A stretch of 64,000 nt of DNA from Ruminococcus sp. (GTDB taxonomy: Bacteria > Bacillota > Clostridia > Oscillospirales > Ruminococcaceae): NCBI GenBank assembly GCA_016288815.1, contig JAEELF010000037.1, positions 1-64,000 on the forward strand, in the 5' to 3' direction. The notes under the pieces were generated by a model. That model worked only from the letters and a program-made list of their open reading frames with translations, ran no database searches and had not been told where the DNA came from. Positions 34,900 through 44,244 of the stretch are shown here, piece after piece; position 1 is the stretch's first letter; each line of letters begins with the position of its first letter. The position numbers and the translations under genes were made by a program.

Positions 34900-35007
34900 A
34901 ACAGCAGTATACCGCTGCAGCGCGAGATGCAGCAGGCTGATCTTCTCACCGTCCTGCGGGAAATAGATCTTGGATTCTTTGTCATAGCGGACCAGCTGCA
35001 GATTTGC

Positions 35008-35958
35008 CTAGATCATCCGGTTGCGCACTTCGTCGGAAATATCAGCAAGCGGCTGCTCCGACGGACGCCCGGTATAATATCCCTGGATAAGATCAATGCC
35101 GCATTCGATCACGGTATTGAGCTCCTCAAGCGTCTCCACGCCCTCCGCAAGCGCCTTGATGCCATTCTGGTGTGCGAAGTCGATCGTATTCTGCACGAAC
35201 AGGCGGCGGTTGTGGTCGGATTCAATGCCGATGATAAGACCGCGGTCGATCTTGATGATCTGCGGGGCATAGCGCAGCAGATTGATAATGTTGGAATGTC
35301 CCGTGCCGTAATCGTCAATGGCGATCTGCGCCTGTCCGTCCGATTTGCAGAGCTGCTTGAGGCGGGCAAGCTCCTCGTCAGAGGTCGGGCTGTCCTCCAG
35401 CAGTTCAAAGACGAAGCAGTCGAGATGATCCTGAAAGCGTTCGATCAGCGCGGACAGGTCTGCATCGTCGAGCAGATAGCCGGGAATGGTATTGATGAAC
35501 ACCTTTCGTCCTCGGAAGGCGTCATTCTCGCTGACATAGCGATCCATGATACCGAAGATGACAGTTTTATTCAGTTCATAAAGCTGACCTGCCTCGCGGG
35601 CGATCGTGAGTATCTCCATCGGGTTGAGCTTGATCGGCGGCGCCGTGCGCATCAGTGCTTCATATGCACAGATAGAATTGGTGCGCACATCAACAATGGG
35701 CTGATAATAATACTGGAACAGCTTTTGCTCCATGAGCTGCTCGTAGGCACTGTAAAGACCGGAGATATTCTGCTCCTTCCTGATGAGCCCCTCAGAATTT
35801 GCACGCAGTCGGTTCAGGTACATCTCGCCGAGCGCCAGATGGATAAGATTTTCCAGCAGGATGCCACTCCAGCCGGACGCGAGCCTGGTATATCCGTAAT
35901 TCACTTCGAGCTGCCATGCCGTCATTAGCGCAGAATACAGCTCTCGGCACCGGATCAT
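35008..35958 (-). pseudogene. EAL-domain (cyclic-di-GMP phosphodiesterase) part of a broken gene
   Basis: 316 codons. The EAL core runs from about residue 75: FQYYYQPIVDVRTNSICAYEALMRT (the EAL motif is EAL in YEALMR), FINTIPGYLL, ELLEDSPTSDEE, AIDDYGTGHSN (Asp-Asp), IIKIDR, and LAEGVET. The usual catalytic residues seem present. It hydrolyses cyclic-di-GMP in intact proteins. The N-terminus is out of frame with the LacI-like ORF, which overlaps it (35792-35958), and it ends at a TAG codon that splits it from the beta-helix part. Confidence 0.65.
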
Positions 35959-36532
35959 TCACTAAGATACAGGTCTCTGTGATACGCTGCGCATCTGCTT
36001 CCAGATAATTTCCGTATGCTATCCGGTCTTCCTGGCACGGCAGACCGACTTCCTCCATTACTTCCTGCCAGTAACGCAGACGGCGCTGCGAGTTGACTTC
36101 TTCCTCTATACCAGCAAGGAAGAAGGTGTCCTTTGCGCCATGGTCATGTATGACGTGGCGGATAAGCGACTTATAGGCGTCTTCATAATCGCAGAGGATG
36201 CTGATGCAGTTCGGGTTTGAATCGCCCTGCAGGATCACGGGAATATGGCGCAGATTCGCCCTGTGGAGGATCTCTTCCTGGAGCTGTGTATCATGCATGT
36301 CGCCCGCAAGTATCACCAGTGCGGCGAGCATATCATAGGAGATCAGGTCATAAACGCATTCGGTGATGTTCCTGCCGTTCTGTGCCCAGTAATAGTCCAT
36401 TAAGCTATTGAACACAACAACACTGTATCCCTCTTCCCGTGCTGCCTGATCCAGCTCCGCGAGAAGATCTGTTTTCAGAAATGTATGTGCCTGCGACAGA
36501 CATACGCCGATGATCTTTCGTTTATCCATCAT
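35792..36532 (-). pseudogene. LacI-type sugar-sensor part of a broken signalling gene
   Basis: 246 codons of the periplasmic-binding-protein-like sensor fold of LacI regulators, without DNA-binding helix: IGVCLSQAHTFLKTDLLAELDQAAREEGYSVVVFN, IPVILQGDSNPNCISILCDYEDAYKSLIRHVI, and the family motif AVFCANDGMA. Just after that motif the reading changes to the EAL frame (near 35900), losing the rest of the sensor and probably a GGDEF domain. In related bacteria LacI-type sensors are fused to GGDEF/EAL domains. Confidence 0.6.
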
Positions 36533-36900
36533 AATACACCTTTCTCCGAATTTATGTAAACTGAGCTGCCTGAACTAAACGGATATAGTTGACAACCGTA
36601 ATTGTACCAGCACAAGACCGTTGGCCGAACCGCTCGCAATGTGAAGTCCTCAGGCGGAGTGCCTTGAACAGTCTGCGTGAGTGCGGGCGGTGAACGTCAG
36701 CGCTTCGGTTGTCGAGCCATATTTCCAGCGGCATTCCTATCCTTTCTCTTGATATCAGCTATAGTATAGCACAAAAAACACAAAAAGCAAGTTGCGTTTT
36801 GTAGATTATCTGATGCGTCAGGCTCATCGCCTCCAAGATAAGTCCCTTCAGCACTATCAGAGATCTTTTCCGAGCTGCCCGTCAGCTTGAACACAGTCTA
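36533..36900. other. Gene-less stretch upstream of the LacI-EAL remnant
   Basis: A minus-strand promoter-like TTGCTT-N16-TATACT lies near 36757-36785 and faces the broken LacI-EAL gene. A 60-codon frame (36552-36734, opening MPLEIWLDNRSADV) follows it behind AAAGGATAGGA. I cannot tell whether it is a gene, a fragment or a repeat. Nothing else was recognised. Confidence 0.4.
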
Positions 36901-36926
36901 AAAAAAGCTCCCCGAGGGGAGCTTTT
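36901..36926 (-). terminator. Terminator of the DUF285 dockerin gene
   Basis: AAAAGCTCCCC / GGGGAGCTTTT with a 2-4 base loop, T-run on the minus strand. It overlaps the A-run used by the other strand. Confidence 0.85.
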
Positions 36927-36930
36927 CACG

Positions 36931-39798
36931 TTATTCTTTGAGAGTCTCCAGCCATTCCGCCAGACTGAGTTTGCCGTTGTCCGCACTGTACACATTGTAA
37001 GTGAGAATGAGCGAAGCATCAACGCCGTCGATGAGGCCGTCCCCGTTGATGTCAGCCGCCTTTTTCTGCTCCTCGGTGAGATTCTCGTCAATGCCGTTGG
37101 CGTTAGCGTAGAGGATAAGCGAAGCGTCCGCCCCGTCGATAAGTCCGTCGCCGTTCACGTCGCCGAGCTGACCTTCATCCGGAGTTGTTACTACAGGAGT
37201 TGTCTCTGTGGTAGTTGTTGTAGAAGTCTCGCTTTGTGAAGATGTCTGTGTCTCGGTCGATGTGCCTGTTCCGCTTGTAGTAGAAACGGGCTTTGTCTCG
37301 GAAACTGTCGAAGATGCAGTTGAACTTGCGGGAGTGGTCTCGCTTACTGCGCTTGTAGTAGTTGTTGTGGCAGTGGTAGTTGTTGTTGTGGTAGTTGTTG
37401 TTGTGGTAGTTGTTGTCGAGCTTGTAGTCGTGCTTGTCGATGTAGTCGTACTCGTTGTGGACGCCGACGTCGTCGTAGTTGCAGAAGCAGTCGAAGATGT
37501 TGTGGAAGATGAAGAAGTTACAGCCGGGGCAGTTCCGGCAGTGAAGTAACCGGGAGCATCAGCAGTATCTATGCGGGCGTATTCTGCGTCGGTATGATCC
37601 GCATCATATACCGTACCGTTTCCGCCGACGAGCTCAAAGGTGGCATCAAACATCTGATCAGAATAAGACACCATACCCATGTTCCACTTTTCAGAAACAA
37701 TGATCGTTTTCAGACCAAAGTCAGAGCTGAACATATAGCTCACGTCAAAGACATTGCCCGTGCCGAAGCTGCTGAGGTCAAGCGATGTAAGCGCTGCACA
37801 AGCGGAGAACATTGCACCCATATCAATAACATCACTTGTATTGAAACTGCTCAGATCAAGACCGGTAAGGCTATTGCATCCCTCGAACATACACCCCATA
37901 TCTTCCACATTGCTCGTATCAAAGCTGCTCAGATCAAGTGATGTAAGATTCTGGCATCCCGAGAACATAGCCTCCATGCCGGTAACACTGCCCGTATCGA
38001 AATTGCTCACGTCAAGTGCAGTCAGAGCATTACAGTTCTCGAACATTCCGTCCATACGGGTGACATTGCCCGTGTCAAATCCGCTGACGTCGATCAGGGA
38101 TACAGAATTGCAGCCTTTGAACATGGCTCTCATATCGGTAACATTTCCCGTATCAAACTTGCTGACGTCAAGTTCAGTCAGAGTATTGCAGCTCTCAAAC
38201 ATATGATACATATCATCGACCATGCCCGTATCAAAACCGCTGACATCAAGTGCAGTCAATTCATAGCAGTCCGAAAACATACGGCTCATGGAAGTGACAT
38301 TGCTCGTGTCAAACTTGCTGACATCAAGCGTTGTAAGCGCATAGCACCCGCTGAACATACTTCTCATATCGGTAACGTTGCCCGTGTCAAATCTGCTTAC
38401 GTCAAGTGACGTTATATGGCTGCATCCCCCGAACATTCCGTTCATATCAATAACTCTGCTCGTATCAAAATTGCTTACATCGAGCTCAGTGAGGGAACTG
38501 CAGTTCCAGAACATATTTCCCATATAGTAAACACCGCTTGTATCAAAGCCGGTTACGTCAAGTTCTGTGAGATTGAAGCAGGAAGCAAACATATCCTCCA
38601 TATTTCCCACATTGCTCGTATCAAAGCTGCTTATATCAAGCGAAGTGAGTTCCGGACAATAGTGGAACATTCCGCTCATATTGGTGACCTTGTCCGTATC
38701 AAAATTGCTGAGGTCCAGCGATGTGATACACCAGCACCTCTCGAACATCCCGCTCATATCAGTGACCTTGCTTGTGTCGAACTTGCTGAGGTCAAGCTCA
38801 GTGACAGCTTCACAATCGTTAAACATCCCGCTCATGTCAGTGACATTTCTTGTATCAAAACCGCTCAGATCCAGCGATCCGAGCGTTGTACAGCCGTAAA
38901 ACATATCCTCCATACTGCATACACCGCTCGTATCAAAACCGCTCAGGTCAATTTGCCTGAGGACATTGCAATTGTAAAACATACCATCCATGAGAACGGC
39001 ACTGCTTGTGTCGAAGCCACTGAGATCAATAGAACTCAGAGCACCGCAGCTATCAAACATATGCCCCATATTCGTGACATTGCTCGTATCAAAACTGCTG
39101 AGGTCAAGCGAACTCAGCTTATAGTAGCAGCTTGAAAACATATTACTCATATCAGTTACTTTGCTCGTATCAAAGCTGCTCAGATCAAGCTCTGAAATAG
39201 ACCAGCATCCAGAGAACATACTGCTCATATCGGTAACATTGCTCGTATCAAAGCTTTTCAGATCGAACGAAGGGACAGAGCAGCAGCCGTCAAACATTGA
39301 TTTCATAGATGTGACATTACTCGTATCGAAACTGCTCAGATCAAGCGAACCGAGCGATTGACACTCACCAAACATACCGCTCATATCAGTGACCTTGCTT
39401 GTGTCAAAGCTGCTTATGTCAAGAGAACTCAGAGACGAACAGCCGTAGAACATAAAGCTCATATCGGTGACTTGGCTCGTATCCGCGTTGCTCAGATCTA
39501 TTTCACTCGCGGTGGAATACCAGAACATTGCACTGCAGTCCTCTGGTAATACAGTGCCTTCAGCACAGACTATCTTCGTAATGCCCTCTCTATAGTTATC
39601 CTGAACATCTCTGCTGCCAACGTTTCCGCTGAGAGTGAGCGTGCCAGTCTCTTCATCGAATGAGACTGTTGAAGTCTCCGCACTTGCAGCAAAGGTCGAT
39701 GCAAGCCAAGATACCCCGCCTGTAGTCTGCGGCACCCCGCCGATAACGGTGAGAGCCAGCGCAAACGCCGCTGCCCGCTTGAAAAGTTTTCTTTCCAT
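36931..39798 (-). CDS. Secreted dockerin protein with DUF285 leucine-rich-like repeats and Thr/Ser linker
   Basis: 955 residues: signal peptide (about 1-40), about 26 tandem repeats of 24-25 residues (about 95-745) with the consensus SFDTSNVTDMSxMFxGCxxLxxLDL (BspA/DUF285, PF03382), a linker with long runs of Thr and Ser (about 755-880), and a C-terminal dockerin (DVNGDGLIDGADASLILYA, DINGDGLIDGVDASLILTY). DUF285 repeats form an elongated LRR-like surface typical of adhesins. The Thr/Ser tract is likely O-glycosylated. The gene contains many near-identical 75-base repeats that could recombine. Confidence 0.9.
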   Translation of the reverse strand: MERKLFKRAAAFALALTVIGGVPQTTGGVSWLASTFAASAETSTVSFDEETGTLTLSGNVGSRDVQDNYREGITKIVCAEGTVLPEDCSAMFWYSTASEIDLSNADTSQVTDMSFMFYGCSSLSSLDISSFDTSKVTDMSGMFGECQSLGSLDLSSFDTSNVTSMKSMFDGCCSVPSFDLKSFDTSNVTDMSSMFSGCWSISELDLSSFDTSKVTDMSNMFSSCYYKLSSLDLSSFDTSNVTNMGHMFDSCGALSSIDLSGFDTSSAVLMDGMFYNCNVLRQIDLSGFDTSGVCSMEDMFYGCTTLGSLDLSGFDTRNVTDMSGMFNDCEAVTELDLSKFDTSKVTDMSGMFERCWCITSLDLSNFDTDKVTNMSGMFHYCPELTSLDISSFDTSNVGNMEDMFASCFNLTELDVTGFDTSGVYYMGNMFWNCSSLTELDVSNFDTSRVIDMNGMFGGCSHITSLDVSRFDTGNVTDMRSMFSGCYALTTLDVSKFDTSNVTSMSRMFSDCYELTALDVSGFDTGMVDDMYHMFESCNTLTELDVSKFDTGNVTDMRAMFKGCNSVSLIDVSGFDTGNVTRMDGMFENCNALTALDVSNFDTGSVTGMEAMFSGCQNLTSLDLSSFDTSNVEDMGCMFEGCNSLTGLDLSSFNTSDVIDMGAMFSACAALTSLDLSSFGTGNVFDVSYMFSSDFGLKTIIVSEKWNMGMVSYSDQMFDATFELVGGNGTVYDADHTDAEYARIDTADAPGYFTAGTAPAVTSSSSTTSSTASATTTTSASTTSTTTSTSTTTSSTTTTTTTTTTTTTTTATTTTTSAVSETTPASSTASSTVSETKPVSTTSGTGTSTETQTSSQSETSTTTTTETTPVVTTPDEGQLGDVNGDGLIDGADASLILYANANGIDENLTEEQKKAADINGDGLIDGVDASLILTYNVYSADNGKLSLAEWLETLKE

Positions 39799-39878
39799 AT
39801 TTGGTAACGCCTCCTAAACGTTTGATAACTTATGTAAACAATAAGCTGTCCTAATTATACCATTCTTGCCAGGCTATG

Positions 39879-40268
39879 TCAATGTTTGAGCGGCAAGTAC
39901 ACCGACCTGTATTCATTTTCCCCGCCTCCGCGGAATACAATACCGCAGGGTGAGAAACATGGCCAGAATAAAAAACGAATGATCAGCGGCGCGATAGTAT
40001 TCGGCTGTGTCGCGCCCGCGGCAGACACGCTCTCAGCAGCGGCGGGCTCGTACATTTCAAACAGATCCCGTCCGGAAGCCGGAGCCTCATTACCGTTGCC
40101 CGAAACTTCTGTGGGACCGGGTATCGAAGCTTTGAGCGCGGTGAGGACATCATTTGCACGTTTGCCGGCATTCCGGCTTTCATTATTGTTATACAGAGAA
40201 AGGAACAGTGCTGAAAATATGAGCACTGTTCCGGCAGATATAAGTATCGTTCTGAGTTTATTTCTCAT
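39879..40268 (-). pseudogene. Truncated sortase gene, N-terminus only, fused to an antisense cwlD fragment
   Basis: The first 80 or so codons encode a membrane anchor (RNKLRTILISAGTVLIFSALFLSLYNNN) and the Ser/Gly-rich stalk that precede the catalytic barrel of class B/D sortases; no TLxTC motif follows. From about 40004 downward the sequence is the antisense of a duplicated cwlD 5' end (39911-40004), so the reading frame ending NEYRSVYLPLKH is meaningless. Its start overlaps the end of the LPXTG gene by 11 bases. Third gene of the sortase operon, now broken. Confidence 0.6.
39911..40004 (+). repeat. Imperfect duplicate of the cwlD promoter and first codons
   Basis: About 90 bases align without gaps, apart from one deleted base, with 45338-45432. 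They include the promoter box, GTGAGAAACATG (start at 39959), CCAGAATAAAAA and ATCAGCGGCGCGATAGTATTCGG. The single-base loss after the A-run puts the copy out of frame. Same orientation as the intact cwlD, 5427 bases away. Confidence 0.75.
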
Positions 40269-41220
40269 CGTTTTTCCTCTTTGTTCCGATGAACAGTCCC
40301 GCTGTAATGAGGAGTATCCCTCCTGCCGACAGTGCGAACACAGGCCACCAGAGCTGACCGGTCTGCGGAAGATCAGGAGACGGGACCGTGCTCGTCACTA
40401 TACCGGTCGTTGCAGGTACGGTCGTTACCTTCGGCTGCTCCGGATCATCATAAGTGTTCTTTATCACGAACTGAGTGGTATCATAATCGACAAAGACCTT
40501 GTAGTCCTTCGGGATATCACGTTCCGCAACGCGCCACTCTGAAGAATTGTCTTCCTCAGTCCATGTATATTCCCAGTTGTTATCTTCGTTCAGCAGGACG
40601 GTCTTTTCGAGCCTGCCGTTCCTGAACAGATCAGCCGTTATCTCCGCAGGGCGTTTTTTATTGTTATCATTCCCGTCGTCCCACACCTTCTTCAGCTTGT
40701 ACGTCGTCTGCTCAGAAGTTATAGTCAGATCGAACACCTTAGGAAACAGGCTTGTCGTATCATGGCTGCCGCGTGTCACTTCAAATATGAACGGAGCTGC
40801 CGCAAAACCGTAGCTTTCATCAGAGCCGGAGGACATTGCAAGGTACAGTCCCGCTTCCTCAAGAGTAAAGCTGACATTTCCGCTGGTGTCAGATATGCCC
40901 TCGGCAAGCGGCAAGATGCTGTTGCCCAGCACGAAGCTCTCGAGTGTTTTGGCGGAGCTGTTTATTTCATCAGAGCCGTCTCCATGTATATCTATCGACG
41001 CTCCGCTAAAATCACCGGTGAGAACGATGTTTCCGCTTCTGATCTCACCGATCCGGAACACCTTCCATTCCATGCCGGAAACAGGCAGATCGTCGCATTT
41101 GCATATCAGCGTTATCTCGTATGCATCAGCCGAAGCAAGTGAAGGCGTAAGCACGGCAAGCATCATGAGCGTCACAAGCAGGCTAATCAATGCCGATATC
41201 ATTTTATTCTTTACCATCAT
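40258..41220 (-). CDS. LPXTG-anchored surface protein (pilin-like, Cna-B domain)
   Basis: 320 residues from ATG 41220, behind AAGGTGATGAGA; the start lies inside the end of the sortase gene. Signal peptide (about 1-35), an N-terminal strand-rich domain, a Cna-B-type domain (KLKKVWDDGNDNNKKRPAEITADLFRNGRLEKTVLLNEDNNWEYTW, typical isopeptide-forming fold), a Thr/Pro linker, LPQTG sorting signal, membrane helix and KRKNDEK tail. It is likely a pilus or fibre subunit joined by the upstream class C sortase. Confidence 0.85.
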   Translation of the reverse strand: MMVKNKMISALISLLVTLMMLAVLTPSLASADAYEITLICKCDDLPVSGMEWKVFRIGEIRSGNIVLTGDFSGASIDIHGDGSDEINSSAKTLESFVLGNSILPLAEGISDTSGNVSFTLEEAGLYLAMSSGSDESYGFAAAPFIFEVTRGSHDTTSLFPKVFDLTITSEQTTYKLKKVWDDGNDNNKKRPAEITADLFRNGRLEKTVLLNEDNNWEYTWTEEDNSSEWRVAERDIPKDYKVFVDYDTTQFVIKNTYDDPEQPKVTTVPATTGIVTSTVPSPDLPQTGQLWWPVFALSAGGILLITAGLFIGTKRKNDEK

Positions 41221-42118
41221 TCTCATCACCTTGCTTTCCGTTTGCCGGATCATGCTCATTATCATTATTCTCCGGAGCTTTTTCCTCTCCGGCGGTATGC
41301 TCGGACTCTGTTCCGGCGTAATTATCTTCATCCGGCACTGCATTGCTCTCTTTGCGCATATCATTGCTGCCGTCCGCCCGGTCACTGATAAACAGGAGTA
41401 CGAGGGCAATGATAAGTATCGGTATTGCGATCACAGGTGCAACTATTAACGGATCTATTATGAATGCTTCGTTTTTCACGAATACGGCAGGTCTTTCCTC
41501 ATGATCCTCCGTCCTCACACCGCGGACGAGCAGCCTGTGAGTGTTTATCCCGTAAGGAGTGCAGGTCATGAGCGTACAATAGTCCATTCCCTTTACCACC
41601 TGAAGGTCGTCCGTTTCATCCGGGAGCACAGTAGAGATCAGATCGACCTTATATGTCAGACTCCGGTCGAGTACCGTTATCGTAAACTCATCGCCGATTT
41701 CAAGCTCGTCAAGGTCTGTGAACAGCTTTGCGCTCGGCAGACCGCGGTGTCCGGAGAGGACACAATGAGTCGAGCCGCCTCCGACGGGCAGTGAAGAGCC
41801 CGGAAGATGTCCCACGCCCACCTGGAGTATCTCCTTGCTGACGCCGTGGTATATCGGAAGCTCTACCCCTATCTTGTCGATGTCGATATATCCCATGATG
41901 CCTGTTCCGGTGATATCGAGGCTTTCCTCATAACCGTCGACAAGTGAAGGGTCGAAGAATGCCATCGGCACCGAATTGAGACGGCTGTTGTATTCAGCGG
42001 CATCGCTGATGATAGCCTCAAGCTTTTCGCCGTCATAGCCTGTGAGTGCTTCGTTATAGGTCGCGATAGCCCCGAGGATAGATGCGATTGCGAATACTGT
42101 GATCTTTCTTGTTTTCAT
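41204..42118 (-). CDS. Class C sortase
   Basis: 304 residues: N-terminal anchor, the lid region with FDPSLVDGYEESLD (the DP(W/F/Y) lid motif of pilin sortases), the catalytic barrel with His in SGHRGLPSAKLF and Cys in TLMTCTPYGINTHRLLVRG plus the Arg, then a second membrane helix and a long acidic tail. Class C sortases polymerise pilins. The operon order is sortase, LPXTG pilin, second sortase (broken). Confidence 0.93.
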   Translation of the reverse strand: MKTRKITVFAIASILGAIATYNEALTGYDGEKLEAIISDAAEYNSRLNSVPMAFFDPSLVDGYEESLDITGTGIMGYIDIDKIGVELPIYHGVSKEILQVGVGHLPGSSLPVGGGSTHCVLSGHRGLPSAKLFTDLDELEIGDEFTITVLDRSLTYKVDLISTVLPDETDDLQVVKGMDYCTLMTCTPYGINTHRLLVRGVRTEDHEERPAVFVKNEAFIIDPLIVAPVIAIPILIIALVLLFISDRADGSNDMRKESNAVPDEDNYAGTESEHTAGEEKAPENNDNEHDPANGKQGDENDGKE

Positions 42119-42378
42119 GATTATATTTCTCCTTTTTCATTACAATATCTTTTCGTTGTCGGCGGGGCGTTTCCCCTTCCGTGATCATATGATATCATGT
42201 TCCCCGAGGAGATTCAATATGCAGGTTTTGCCCGAAACATAGCCTAAACAACAAAGTTTTTACGCAGCGTAGTTTTGACTACATTGCGTTGTGAAATTGT
42301 AGTATAAAATATACTCCGGCTCAATAAGGTCAGTATAACCGGTAAGCAGTGATATAAAAGGCAGTTCCTTTTGCCTGA

Positions 42379-42407
42379 TTGACTTTTTCGGGACGGTTTG
42401 ATATAAT
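42379..42407 (+). promoter_or_regulatory. Promoter of the 479-residue unknown gene
   Basis: TTGACT (42379-42384), 17-base spacer, TATAAT (42402-42407), 64 bases before the chosen start. Confidence 0.75.
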
Positions 42408-42470
42408 TAAGAGTAATTGAGGAGGGCAATATTGCTTCCTCGCTTAAAATGTGTTTTATGGAGAAAAAAT

Positions 42471-43910
42471 ATGTTTACCGTCAATCATAAGAATCTCAGA
42501 CTGTCGTTCAACGATTTTCACAATCTATCGGATAATGAAATGCCGCAGTACGGGGAATACTGTCTGCTTGAACTGAAAACAGGCGACTATACCGCAGGCG
42601 AATGGCTCCCGTCGGGGGAAGGGCATACCACGGCAGGGAAGTTTATCCGCGGGACCGCCGATACAGTTGGATCCGAAGATGTGGCAAGGTGGCACTCACT
42701 TGATCGCTATGACCTTACGGAGAGTCTGGAAACAGAAGGAGTAAACTGGATAAACATCGGTCGCGAAGAGGAAGAAGGTGAACGCAATGTTCAGTTCGAG
42801 GGCTTCAGGTCATTTGCCGACAGAAAACGTCCAAAGGAGGAGCAGTTCTGCCTCCTGATAATGAAGAACGGAAGACTGGCTGCGGGCAGATGGAACAAGT
42901 GGCGGCATGAAGCCGGAGGAGCGTTTATTTACTCTTCGGCGCTGGCAAGCCACAGCTCGGACAAGGTATGGGCGTGGACGGCACTCAGCACCGATGAGTT
43001 GTTTGCAGGAGAACTGGAACGTGAGAATGAGAAAAAGCGCGAAAAGAGACTGAACAGAAAACCGATCGCAGATCCGGAGCTCTTCAAATACGGAACAGAT
43101 ATCAATACATATTACGAAAAGGCGCTGGAAAAGCTGCGAGGAGAGTTTAACTGGGCAACCGCGGCGATGATGAAGAAGAAAACCCCGGTGTGGCAGATCG
43201 CGCCTTTGCACGGCAAATATGTGTTCGGTCAGATAAGCAGAAATTATTATGACGATTCGGACATAGTGACCCCCTGGACGGAAGGTTCGACTGCCGACGA
43301 GTTCATCGATTTCCTGTGCGGATACACTCGCGGCGCAGTTGAGCACTCAAACCCCGAGGAAAGATTCAAGTACGGCACGGACATAAACGTATACCTGGAA
43401 AAGGCTTTTGAGAACGTAAAAAAGGATTACCGCTGGCTCGATAAAAAGATGCTCAGAAAGACATGGCAGTATGATATAAAAATGGTCGACGGTGATCTGG
43501 AATTTGTCAGAAGGTACTGGGACGAAGAGGAGTATTCAGTGTACGACGCCGAAAGCGCGGAACAGTTTATAGAATGGGTAGAGCACGACTATCAGAGCGT
43601 GGCGCTGCGGGAGAACAAAACCGTGGCAAGTTATGAGCCTCATTTTGGGCATATTGAGCTTCATGGCTGGAATCTTGAGAGATATGTTTTCTGCAGGATG
43701 AGATCCGGCGACTATATGGTGAGCGTGACAGCCGGAGATCGCGTGGCTGGCGGCAGCAGAGATTTTTTCATCACGCCCTATTGCTTCGAGGCAAAGACCT
43801 ACGAAGAATTCCTGGACCGCTATCTCGAGATCGTTCCTGACTACTCGTTCGGTCTCGGAAAAAAGGAGCTTCTTCCGGACAAAGCCCTAAAAGAATTCCT
43901 CGGGTATTGA
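42471..43910 (+). CDS. Unknown 479-residue protein with internal duplications
   Basis: Start ATG 42471, after ATGGAGAAAA; an earlier in-frame start near 42417 has no better site. No signal peptide or membrane helix. Two kinds of internal repeat are visible: a small beta unit (YCLLELKTGDYTAGEWLPSG, FCLLIMKNGRLAAGRWNKW and FCRMRSGDYMVSVTAGD) and a larger unit of about 110 residues starting FKYGTDINTYYEKALEKLR and FKYGTDINVYLEKAFENVK, each followed by a W-rich and FIDFL/FIEWV helix. I do not recognise a family. It is monocistronic with its own promoter and terminator. Confidence 0.6.
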   Translation: MFTVNHKNLRLSFNDFHNLSDNEMPQYGEYCLLELKTGDYTAGEWLPSGEGHTTAGKFIRGTADTVGSEDVARWHSLDRYDLTESLETEGVNWINIGREEEEGERNVQFEGFRSFADRKRPKEEQFCLLIMKNGRLAAGRWNKWRHEAGGAFIYSSALASHSSDKVWAWTALSTDELFAGELERENEKKREKRLNRKPIADPELFKYGTDINTYYEKALEKLRGEFNWATAAMMKKKTPVWQIAPLHGKYVFGQISRNYYDDSDIVTPWTEGSTADEFIDFLCGYTRGAVEHSNPEERFKYGTDINVYLEKAFENVKKDYRWLDKKMLRKTWQYDIKMVDGDLEFVRRYWDEEEYSVYDAESAEQFIEWVEHDYQSVALRENKTVASYEPHFGHIELHGWNLERYVFCRMRSGDYMVSVTAGDRVAGGSRDFFITPYCFEAKTYEEFLDRYLEIVPDYSFGLGKKELLPDKALKEFLGY

Positions 43911-44016
43911 TAAAACAGAAACGAGATCGACAGGGATATTAAAAAGAAAATGATACCCGCAAGATCCCGTTTGCCGCTGTAAAAATCTGATATATCTTAG
44001 TAACTGAATAAAATCA

Positions 44017-44057
44017 AACACGGATAGCCGTCCTCAACAGACGGCTATCCGTTTCTT
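44017..44057 (+). terminator. Terminator after the 479-residue unknown gene
   Basis: Thirteen-bp perfect stem ACGGATAGCCGTC / GACGGCTATCCGT with a 7-base loop and TTTCTT. The rest of 43911-44244 shows no gene. Confidence 0.8.
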
Positions 44058-44244
44058 AATCCGCATACTTCGCAGTGATGAGACGTTCAGCGGTCAGAAA
44101 AACTGCCGAGCAGCGTATGTGCGAACACGCATACGCAAACTAACATCAAATTTATGCTTTTTCCGGAGATCATGTAACCGGACAGCGTTTCCTGGGGTAT
44201 TATCAATGAAAAGGTTTACATTCCCGATCTAAGGAGGATTACAA

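Noticed and set aside
34642-35928. 428-codon plus-strand ORF
   Set aside because: Antisense of the EAL/beta-helix remnant; the minus strand has recognisable domain motifs.
36931-39798. Regular 75-base repeats that could suggest a CRISPR-like or tandem DNA array
   Set aside because: The repeats are in frame and encode the DUF285 24-25-residue unit; there are no unique spacers.
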